Source of the DNA: JAWOJF01 sp046481785
Lineage (GTDB): Bacteria; Bacteroidota; Ignavibacteria; Ignavibacteriales; Ignavibacteriaceae
Reading direction: 5' to 3'
Length of the DNA: 5,198 nucleotides
Assembly (NCBI GenBank): GCA_046481785.1
Contig: JAWOJF010000369.1
Location: forward strand, 1 to 5,198
Position numbers and translations under genes: made by a program
The notes under the pieces: generated by a model
Told to the model about the DNA's origin: nothing
What the model saw: only the letters and a program-made list of their open reading frames with translations
Databases searched by the model: none
Shown: one piece after another, positions 1 to 4,921 of the stretch
Layout of the letters: every line of letters begins with the position of its first letter
Numbering within the stretch: position 1 is the first letter of the stretch

Positions 1-447
1 CTGATCTGCACCAAGATTAGAGACGTAACAGTTGTTTATAATATTGTCAAAGAAAAATTGAAATCAAACCACAACACCGCGATGGGTGGATGCTTTTAGA
101 ACATGGTTGTTTATAATATTGTCAAAGAAAAATTGAAATCAAACCACAACAATCCTGCAGCATTACCGTATACCTACTAAGTTGTTTATAATATTGTCAA
201 AGAAAAATTGAAATCAAACCACAACTACTTTAGAAGTCATCACCCCTCCGTACGCGTTGTTTATAATATTGTCAAAGAAAAATTGAAATCAAACCACAAC
301 ACTAACTAAGATGAGGATTTTCAAACGGAAGTTGTTTATAATATTGTCAAAGAAAAATTTGAAAGCAAATCACAACTGAGCATATTGAGCCAGTGCCGCA
401 AGACTGGTTGTTTATAATATTGTCAAAGAAATATTTGAAAGCAAATC
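1..447 (-). CRISPR. CRISPR array end, probable type II-C, six repeats visible
   Basis: Repeats lie at 31-75, 106-150, 181-225, 256-300 (45 nt, identical), 331-376 (46 nt variant) and 407-447 (truncated, 41 nt). Spacers are 76-105, 151-180, 226-255, 301-330 and 377-406, all exactly 30 nt. Positions 1-30 are also a 30-nt spacer whose left repeat lies outside the window, so the array continues leftwards. Repeats begin GTTGTTTATAATATTGTCAA and end in CACAAC, giving inverted ends GTTGT/ACAAC. Read on the minus strand the variant repeat starts GTTGTGATTTGCTTTCAAAT, which from memory closely resembles Bacteroidota type II-C (Cas9) repeats; repeat length and 30-nt spacers also fit II-C. That is why the minus strand is given as the likely crRNA strand. 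No cas gene is present here, so the type is inferred from the repeat alone. The right end is the degenerate end and therefore probably the oldest. Confidence 0.96.
407..447 (-). repeat. Truncated terminal CRISPR repeat
   Basis: This last repeat matches the 46-nt variant at 331-376 apart from one A-to-T change (AGAAATATTT instead of AGAAAAATTT) and loss of the final ACAAC. The sequence runs straight into GGCCTGCTTTCAATTG, the start of a dispersed repeat found elsewhere in the window after AAATCC. The shared AAATC at the join means the exact junction could lie a few bases to the left. Degeneration of a terminal repeat is typical of the old end of an array; fusion to a dispersed repeat suggests an insertion or recombination event at this boundary. 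Confidence 0.85.
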
Positions 448-460
448 GGCCTGCTTTCAA
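435..460. other. Perfect 9-bp hairpin across the array end
   Basis: TTGAAAGCA (435-443) and TGCTTTCAA (452-460) are exact inverted copies separated by an 8-nt loop, AATCGGCC. The left arm is CRISPR repeat sequence and the right arm is dispersed-repeat sequence. Other copies of the dispersed repeat read TGCTCTCAA, which would leave a mismatch, so only this copy pairs perfectly. Whether the hairpin is functional or chance is unknown. Confidence 0.6.
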
Positions 461-640
461 TTGTTAATTGTACATTGTTAATTACCCACCCGCCCCTTTC
501 ATCCCCTCCCAGGTGGGGATTTTTTGTCTTGCTGTCTGAAGACTGCCGACTGTGGACTTGCCCCCCTTACAATTAACAATGCATAATGCACAATTAACAA
601 TTAAAAAAAATCCGGCCTGCTCTCAATTGTTCATTGCCCA
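448..640. repeat. Dispersed MITE-like repeat, copy 1 (intergenic 448-704)
   Basis: No gene is seen between the array and the Bro-N stop codon. The stretch has three parts. A left arm (448-487) is rich in CAATTGTTAATTG. A core (485-560) holds a C-rich/G-rich hairpin and the 7-nt-periodic segment CTGTCTGAAGACTGCCGACT. A right arm (567-639) has CAATTAACAATGCATAATGC, then an A-tract, TCCGGCCTGCTCTCAATTG and so on. Left and right arms are inverted relative to each other in their CAATTAACAAT motifs. The core recurs at 1872-1946, and the right arm at 1720-1798 and 1952-2014. There is no transposase, so this is a non-coding, possibly MITE- or REP-like element. Positions 641-704 show no recognisable signal. 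Confidence 0.8.
501..525 (+). terminator. Rho-independent terminator-like hairpin
   Basis: ATCCCC (501-506) pairs with GGGGAT (515-520) around an 8-nt loop, followed at once by a T run ending at 525. The T run places termination on the plus strand, so it would stop transcripts running rightwards out of the CRISPR array region. The related hairpin in the second copy (near 1889-1907) keeps the stem but its T run is interrupted (ATTTATTAT), so it is a weaker candidate. Confidence 0.5.
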
Positions 641-704
641 GATTAACAACTGAATTGATTGTTTCTAAACTGGTATTGCTGATTTGAGTTGAATTGCAGT
701 TTCA

Positions 705-1541
705 TTATTTCAGTTTTTTCTTTTGTTTTTCTGTTAGCTGAAGGTAATTATCTTTTGAAACAACTTTTCTGCCGGTTTCTTTTTCCAGGGCTTCCCTTGC
801 ATCTCCGGCAATTTTACCCCCTTTTTTTGCTGAGTTTTTATTTTTATCAAATCCAATTGAGTTGTTATTTCGGGTGATCTCTGCGGTTGATGCTTCGCCC
901 AGCATTGTAAATATTAATTCAAGGTCAGTCATGTGATCCCTTAAATTTTCCCCTTTCCCGGGAAGGCTCTTTACTTTTTTATATTCAGAAGGCGTTAAAC
1001 CAAATGCCGCCTTACTTATCTCGGCTGTAAGAATTGCAAACTCTATTTTTTCCTTAACACCCCGCTTTTTCCATTCTTCGGTTAATTCATCCCGTACAGC
1101 TATACCCCGCATTCTCTTTTCAATCCATTCGTCGCTATAGCCTTTTGCCCGGTATATCTCCCGCATTCTTTTGGAGGCAAGCTCAGGGTTTTCGATTTCT
1201 TCCAGCCTCTCATAACCCACTTTTGCAAGCCATAGTTTAAAGGGCTCTGCTTTGGGGGAAGGGATTGATTGAATTAAACGCATTAATGTTTGCGCATCAG
1301 CAGCATCTGTCAAATATTTTTTTCCGTCTTCTGACTCCATTTTCAGTTGTCCGATTTTTTCGGACAACTCAGCATATCCTTCTTTAAAAAGCTTCTTTTT
1401 TAAATCATTCCAATATTTTCTGGGTCTTGTACTTTCAGTAAGAACAGTAATAATATCAATTATCGAAAAATACCATTTCTGTTCAGTTTCATTCCAGACT
1501 GAACGTATCTTCTTTGACTCAAATAGTTTTATATTACTCAT
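705..1541 (-). CDS. Bro-N domain protein, phage antirepressor / DinD-like
   Basis: A 278-residue soluble protein with no signal peptide or membrane segment. Residues about 1-110 look like a Bro-N domain, the DNA-binding module of phage antirepressors and baculovirus BRO proteins: the stretch FSIIDIITVLTESTRPRKYW (residues 25-44) and the following LKKKL, then ADAQTLMRLIQSIPSPKAEP (81-100) and FKLWLAKVGYERLEEIENPE (101-120). The middle is charged and helical. The C-terminus has GGKIAGDAREALEKETGRKV (241-260) and VSKDNYLQL, a motif of the kind seen in DinD-like (DNA-damage-inducible protein D) relatives. Family knowledge suggests DNA binding and regulation of phage or damage responses; the target is unknown. 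The start ATG is preceded by only a weak purine stretch (GGAAGCTGGAAT). The gene stands alone, bracketed by dispersed repeats and next to a CRISPR array, and no other phage gene is visible, so it is an orphan or a mobile-DNA remnant, but intact. Confidence 0.88.
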   Translation of the reverse strand: MSNIKLFESKKIRSVWNETEQKWYFSIIDIITVLTESTRPRKYWNDLKKKLFKEGYAELSEKIGQLKMESEDGKKYLTDAADAQTLMRLIQSIPSPKAEPFKLWLAKVGYERLEEIENPELASKRMREIYRAKGYSDEWIEKRMRGIAVRDELTEEWKKRGVKEKIEFAILTAEISKAAFGLTPSEYKKVKSLPGKGENLRDHMTDLELIFTMLGEASTAEITRNNNSIGFDKNKNSAKKGGKIAGDAREALEKETGRKVVSKDNYLQLTEKQKKKLK

Positions 1542-2118
1542 ATTCCAGCTTCCATTTGAAGCGCTGTATTTGTTTTTAATTGATCATTTTTGGTAAAAAG
1601 CCCATCAAGCATTATGCATAACTGCGGCTTAACTGTATTGCTGAAAATAGTTAGTGGAATCTTCCCTATTACAATGGCAAGTTAACGAGTTTTGCGAAAA
1701 GTATAAAGAAAAAAAGAGGTTACAATTAACAATGCATAATGCACAATTTACAATTAGAAAAATCCGGCCTGCTCTCAATTGTTAATTGTTAATTGCCCTC
1801 TTTCTATCTTTGAATTATTCAATTATGTAATTTTAATTGTTAATCGTTCACGCGTTTTACATACAGCCCGTCTACCCGCCCCTTTCGTCCCCTCCCAGGT
1901 GGGGATTTATTATCTTACTGACTGAAGACTGCCGACTGTGGACTTGTCGTCTTACAATTAACAATGCATAATGCACAATTAGAAAAAATCCGGTTTGTTC
2001 TCAATTGTTAATTGCATTATTGTCTTGCTGATCTCCGATTTCTGATCTCTGACATCTGACCGTTGATCTCTGACATCCGACCGCTGATTTCTAATCTTTG
2101 AATCTTTAAATCTTGTAA
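1542..2118. repeat. Intergenic repeat cluster, dispersed repeat copies 2 and 3
   Basis: No intact gene is seen. Positions 1542-1719 are mostly unique sequence; 1609-1619 (GCATTATGCAT) is an inverted match to the ATGCATAATGC core of the dispersed repeat. Positions 1720-1798 repeat the right-arm module found at 567-639. Positions 1801-1871 are AT-rich with no clear signal. Positions 1872-1946 repeat the core module (C-rich/G-rich hairpin plus GAAGACTGCCGACTGTGGAC) found at 485-560. Positions 1952-2014 are a third right-arm module (ACAATTAACAATGCATAATG, then AAAAAATCCGG). A heptamer-periodic tract follows to the end of the stretch. The same modules lie on the other side of the Bro-N gene. Confidence 0.8.
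2028..2118. repeat. Degenerate 7-nt tandem repeat, about 13 units
   Basis: The tract can be cut into 13 consecutive heptamers without a gap: CTGATCT, CCGATTT, CTGATCT, CTGACAT, CTGACCG, TTGATCT, CTGACAT, CCGACCG, CTGATTT, CTAATCT, TTGAATC, TTTAAAT, CTTGTAA. The consensus is roughly CTGAYCT, decaying over the last three units. It ends exactly next to the stop codon of the porin-like gene (TAA, complement of 2119-2121). Related 7-nt periodicity occurs in the core modules at about 530-560 and 1917-1946. Confidence 0.8.
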
Positions 2119-3255
2119 TTAGTAATAAAGATGCACCTGTACCACAACCGAATTATTCTCCACGCTCGGCTCCTCCATCTGCAAACGGAACTGGGGACGC
2201 ACTTCTATAAAACTGTACGGGAATATTTCGAATCCCAATACTAAACGTGAGTGCTCATCATCTGAAAGATCTGAGTCCGGATCAAACATATCATAACGTG
2301 CAACTGCCTCTATTCCCTGTATAATCGGATATGAAGCTTCAATCATAATTACATTTGTTTTTGTATCATCAGCAAGATAACCATCAGCAATATCATACTC
2401 GCCTATTAAAGTAAAATTCCCCATCCCTATCCCTGCATATCCGCCAAACATGTTTACATTCGGATATATTGCCTGGAAGCTGCTGTTAAGCCTTTCAGTT
2501 TTAAATGAGGCAAAAGATCCCCCAAAGAATAAGCCAATAGTTTCCCCAACATCCGGCTGAATGTGAAGGCTTGCTGTATAAGTGGGATCAGAAATAAAAA
2601 CCCGGGGGGAGCGGCTGTTGCCGACGCTTGCAGTTACAAAAGCAAAATCAGTAATACCTATGCCTGCTTCAACGCCGGTTTCTATATAGCGCGGTTCATA
2701 GATAAGTCCGCGGTTACCCATGCCCCCTGTTTCAGTAACAATCCCAAGGTCGCCGCCGCGGGTATAAGCAGTATGGTCATCAAGCCTTATCCCAAAGTTA
2801 GGGGTGAAGGATCCCCCTTTAATATATCCGCCGTTTGGTAAAATTTTTGCCACACCATAAGCTTCCCATATCTGCCATACAAAATCGTAACGGGCATAAA
2901 TATCAATTTCATCAGAAAGCTGAAGATCAGTATAGATAGTACCTGCCATCCTCTGGAAGTCAGATTTTGTTGAGCCGGAATCCATCATCATCAGGAAGTT
3001 GCCCCTGAAATCAAGTCCAAGACTTATATTTTCATTTAACTTATTACTCATTTCAAAATCCTTATCGGTAGTACGGATGGGGAGAGTATTTTTTCCTACG
3101 TTCCAGCCGCGGCTGTTTCTCATACCGCCCCCGGTGGGGTTAACATGGCAATCAATACAATTGCTTTGTGTGCGTAAAGAAAATCTTGGCAGGGCAAATG
3201 ATTCCGATATAAAAACAAGTGACAGCAGTAAAATAACGCATTTAAAGCTCTTCAT
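2119..3255 (-). CDS. Predicted outer-membrane beta-barrel protein with N-terminal mono-haem CxxCH motif
   Basis: A 378-residue exported protein. Residues 1-21 form a signal peptide (basic start MKSFK, hydrophobic VILLLSLVFI, likely cut after SFA). Just after it, CIDCH (33-37) is a c-type haem attachment motif, followed by a Gly-rich TGGGM turn. The rest has many short alternating polar/hydrophobic strands with aromatic and glycine residues, and the protein ends VVVQVHLYY, a terminal aromatic strand typical of outer-membrane barrels. Family knowledge: porin-like proteins with one N-terminal haem occur in anaerobic and sediment bacteria, and some may carry electrons or ligands at the outer membrane. 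The specific function is not known and no cytochrome partner is visible here. The start is supported by GGAG (complement of 3261-3264) five bases before ATG. It is divergent from dxr and not in an operon with a visible neighbour. Confidence 0.8.
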   Translation of the reverse strand: MKSFKCVILLLSLVFISESFALPRFSLRTQSNCIDCHVNPTGGGMRNSRGWNVGKNTLPIRTTDKDFEMSNKLNENISLGLDFRGNFLMMMDSGSTKSDFQRMAGTIYTDLQLSDEIDIYARYDFVWQIWEAYGVAKILPNGGYIKGGSFTPNFGIRLDDHTAYTRGGDLGIVTETGGMGNRGLIYEPRYIETGVEAGIGITDFAFVTASVGNSRSPRVFISDPTYTASLHIQPDVGETIGLFFGGSFASFKTERLNSSFQAIYPNVNMFGGYAGIGMGNFTLIGEYDIADGYLADDTKTNVIMIEASYPIIQGIEAVARYDMFDPDSDLSDDEHSRLVLGFEIFPYSFIEVRPQFRLQMEEPSVENNSVVVQVHLYY

Positions 3256-3260
3256 GGGCG

Positions 3261-3264
3261 CTCC
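3261..3264 (-). promoter_or_regulatory. Ribosome binding site of the porin-like gene
   Basis: On the minus strand GGAG lies five bases before the ATG at 3255. It is a near-consensus Shine-Dalgarno site at ideal spacing and fixes this start. Confidence 0.7.
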
Positions 3265-3390
3265 GGGTTAGATTTAAAATTGGATTATTCTTAATTTACT
3301 AAATTGTTTGGCTACTGAGTAGCGTATAAATCATCAGTTAGTTTGGCGGGCAAAAAGTGCCAAAAGAAGGAAAATAAATATTGTATTTCC

Positions 3391-3482
3391 CTGTGGCTCT
3401 CCGTGTCTTCTCTGTGGTTCCCGGTGTAACTGGTTTTTTTGGTTACACAGAGATCCACCGGGAAAAACACAGAGTTCCACTG
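3391..3482. repeat. Long imperfect inverted repeat (CTCTGTG / CACAGAG family)
   Basis: The left arm (about 3391-3430, with CTGTGGCTCTCCGTGTCTTC) and the right arm (about 3441-3482, with ACACAGAGATCCACCGGGAA) are imperfect inverted copies. They meet in an exact GTGTAAC/GTTACAC stem (3424-3430 and 3442-3448) around a T-rich loop. Each arm is internally repetitive in CTGTG-type or CACAG-type words. From memory, CTCTGTGG/CCACAGAG hairpins of this style are dispersed in many bacterial genomes; no function is established here. Confidence 0.75.
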
Positions 3483-3568
3483 AGATTTCCTGCAAAATCC
3501 GCATAATTCAGAACTACCCGGTAATCTTATTTGCAGGCCAGCCTTTCTTAAAGGTTAGGGCTTTTATC

Positions 3569-3600
3569 ATTGCTTAAAAAGCCATACTTAGTTACTTTTG
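3569..3600 (+). promoter_or_regulatory. Candidate Bacteroidota-type promoter of dxr
   Basis: TACTTTTG (3593-3600) matches the TAnnTTTG -7 element of Bacteroidota primary sigma promoters exactly. TTG at 3570-3572 lies 20 bases upstream, within the range expected for the -33 element. Transcription would begin a few bases after 3600, giving a leader of roughly 30 bases with the AGGGA ribosome site. The -33 region overlaps a dyad GGCTTTT/AAAAGCC (3559-3565 and 3577-3583), preceded by another, CCTTT-CTT-AAAGG (3542-3554). These could be operators or chance. Confidence 0.5.
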
Positions 3601-3627
3601 AGGTCACATTAATAGCAGATATGCTCC

Positions 3628-3632
3628 AGGGA
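3628..3632 (+). promoter_or_regulatory. Shine-Dalgarno AGGGA that bears on the dxr start
   Basis: AGGGA overlaps the ATG at 3632 and so cannot serve it at normal spacing. It lies exactly five bases before an in-frame TTG at 3638. This favours TTG as the true start of dxr, two codons downstream of the ATG. Confidence 0.5.
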
Positions 3633-4789
3633 TGCCATTGGCAAAAAAATTATTAGTTTTAGTTTTAGGTTCTACGGGCTCAATCGGGATAAATACATTA
3701 AATGTAATAAGAAATTATCCTGATGAGTTCCGGGTAACGGCTTTAACTGTTAATAAAAGAATTGATTTACTGGAACCGCAGATTGAAGAATTTAATCCCG
3801 CACTTGTTGTTGTTAAAGAGGAAAAACCGGCAGCGGAGCTGAAGAAAAGGTTAAAAGGCAAATGTGAAGTTCTTTCGGGTATTGAGGGTTTAACTTATAC
3901 CGCCGCTAACTGCGATTACGATATTTTACTCGGAGCAATGGTAGGTTTTGCCGGACTTGCACCAACTATTGAGGCTATTAAGCGGGGCAAAAGGATAGCC
4001 CTTGCAAACAAGGAAACACTTGTTGTTGCCGGTGAACTTGTAACTGAATTATGCAGGAAATATTCGGCCGAAATTATACCTGTAGATTCGGAACACAGTG
4101 CAATATTCCAGTGTTTAACCGGCGAGAACCGCGGCGAAGTTGAAAAGCTTATAATTACCGCTTCCGGCGGCCCTTTCCTGAATAAAGATAAATCTTACTT
4201 CAGTAAAGTATCGGTTAAGGAGGCTCTTGATCATCCTAACTGGAAGATGGGTAATAAGATTACTATTGATTCTGCCACTATGATGAACAAGGGACTTGAA
4301 GTAATAGAAGCAAGATGGCTTTTTAACATTCCTGTAGAAAAAATTGATGTAGTAATTCATCCGCAGTCTATTATTCATTCAATGGTACAGTTTGTGGATG
4401 GTTCAATAAAAGCACAGCTTGGTCTGCCGGATATGAAACTGCCGATACAATATGCGTTGTCTTATCCTGAGAGGTTAAAAAATACATTCCCGAGAACATG
4501 CATGCCTGAAATCGGCACTCTCACATTTTTTAAACCTGATATGAATAAATTTGAATGCCTTAAACTAGCCTTTGAAGCATTAAACTCAGGCGGCACAGCA
4601 CCATGTACACTTAATGCGGCTAATGAAATTGCAGTTGACAGGTTTTTAAACGGGAAAATACCTTTTTCGGATATTCCTGTTATAATAGATAAGGCACTTA
4701 ACAAAATTGAAAATCACAGAACACCTGATATAGATACAATATTTGACTGCGACAGGGAAACAAGAGAATTTGTAACAGGGTTAGGTTAG
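3632..4789 (+). CDS. dxr: 1-deoxy-D-xylulose 5-phosphate reductoisomerase
   Basis: This cytoplasmic enzyme of the MEP (non-mevalonate) isoprenoid pathway converts DXP to 2-C-methyl-D-erythritol 4-phosphate using NADPH and a divalent metal. The protein is 385 residues, the family's usual size, and looks complete. The NADPH fold starts with GSTGSIG (13-19). ANKETL (125-130) follows. Metal ligands by comparison with E. coli are D152 and E154 in VDSEH and E223 in NKGLE (219-223). ASGGPF (177-182), HPNWKMG (201-207) and HPQSIIHSMV (243-252) are also family signatures. No key residue is missing. The ATG at 3632 gives the longest ATG-initiated frame, but a TTG at 3638 fits the ribosome site better. 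A likely promoter lies just upstream. Downstream, rseP follows on the same strand after 132 bases, probably in the same transcript. The symbol ispC is a synonym. Confidence 0.98.
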   Translation: MPLAKKLLVLVLGSTGSIGINTLNVIRNYPDEFRVTALTVNKRIDLLEPQIEEFNPALVVVKEEKPAAELKKRLKGKCEVLSGIEGLTYTAANCDYDILLGAMVGFAGLAPTIEAIKRGKRIALANKETLVVAGELVTELCRKYSAEIIPVDSEHSAIFQCLTGENRGEVEKLIITASGGPFLNKDKSYFSKVSVKEALDHPNWKMGNKITIDSATMMNKGLEVIEARWLFNIPVEKIDVVIHPQSIIHSMVQFVDGSIKAQLGLPDMKLPIQYALSYPERLKNTFPRTCMPEIGTLTFFKPDMNKFECLKLAFEALNSGGTAPCTLNAANEIAVDRFLNGKIPFSDIPVIIDKALNKIENHRTPDIDTIFDCDRETREFVTGLG

Positions 4790-4921
4790 AATTGAATTTC
4801 CTGAGTGTAACTGAGTGCCCTTAGTGCCTTAGTGGTTCTCTTTACCACTAAGTCACTGAGGACACTAAGAAGCACTTAGATTAAAAAATAAAATTTTGAA
4901 AATAACGGAGAATCTCATTTA
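4790..4921. repeat. Long imperfect hairpin repeat in the dxr-rseP gap
   Basis: The left arm (4801-4836, containing CTTAGTGCCTTAGTGGT) and right arm (4844-4879, starting ACCACTAAGTCACTGAGGAC) are imperfect inverted copies around a 7-nt loop. The inner 17 bp pair with two mismatches, and weaker pairing continues outward. Each arm repeats an AGTG/CACT word every 8-10 bases. There is no T run after the stem, so it does not look like a standard terminator; it more likely sits inside the dxr-rseP transcript as a stable hairpin. The remaining sequence up to 4921 is an AT-rich leader with the rseP ribosome site. Confidence 0.75.
4907..4910 (+). promoter_or_regulatory. Ribosome binding site of rseP
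   Basis: GGAG lies 11 bases before the ATG at 4922. The spacing is somewhat long, but no other ATG, GTG or TTG codon lies in frame nearby upstream. Confidence 0.5.

Larger units (their letters stand above)
3256..3631. other. Divergent intergenic region between porin-like gene and dxr
   Basis: No gene is seen in these 376 bases. Contents are: the ribosome binding site of the minus-strand gene; a small dyad GCTAC-TGA-GTAGC (3310-3322); a possible TTTGGC/GCCAAA stem (3342-3347 and 3359-3364); the long imperfect hairpin repeat at 3391-3482; two short dyads at 3542-3554 and 3559-3583; and the candidate dxr promoter. A TAnnTTTG promoter for the minus-strand gene was looked for and not found. Confidence 0.7.

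Noticed and set aside
1..447. Type VI-B (Cas13b) array, suggested by GTTG...CAAC repeat ends and 30-nt spacers
   Set aside because: VI-B repeats are about 36 nt, while these are 45-46 nt and resemble II-C repeats in sequence.
689..877. Plus-strand open frame of 62 residues
   Set aside because: It overlaps the end of the Bro-N gene on the opposite strand, is low-complexity (Phe/Leu rich, the complement of Lys/Glu-rich coding sequence) and has no family resemblance.
1889..1915. Second C-rich/G-rich hairpin as a terminator
   Set aside because: The stem is kept, but the T run is broken (ATTTATTAT) and no plus-strand gene ends nearby.
448..2118. Insertion sequence with its own transposase
   Set aside because: No transposase-like coding sequence or clear terminal inverted repeats with target duplication are visible; only non-coding repeat modules are present.
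2563..3271. Two plus-strand open frames (2563-2841 and 2999-3271) opposite the porin-like gene
   Set aside because: Both are antisense to a well-supported exported protein and show no recognisable domains.
3621..3623. ATG at 3621 as the dxr start
   Set aside because: It is in another frame and meets a stop after 11 codons. The dxr frame itself has an upstream stop at 3599-3601, with no ATG, GTG or TTG codon between that stop and 3632.
4115..4704. Two minus-strand open frames (4115-4378 and 4462-4704) within dxr
   Set aside because: Both lie opposite conserved dxr coding sequence and look like no known protein.
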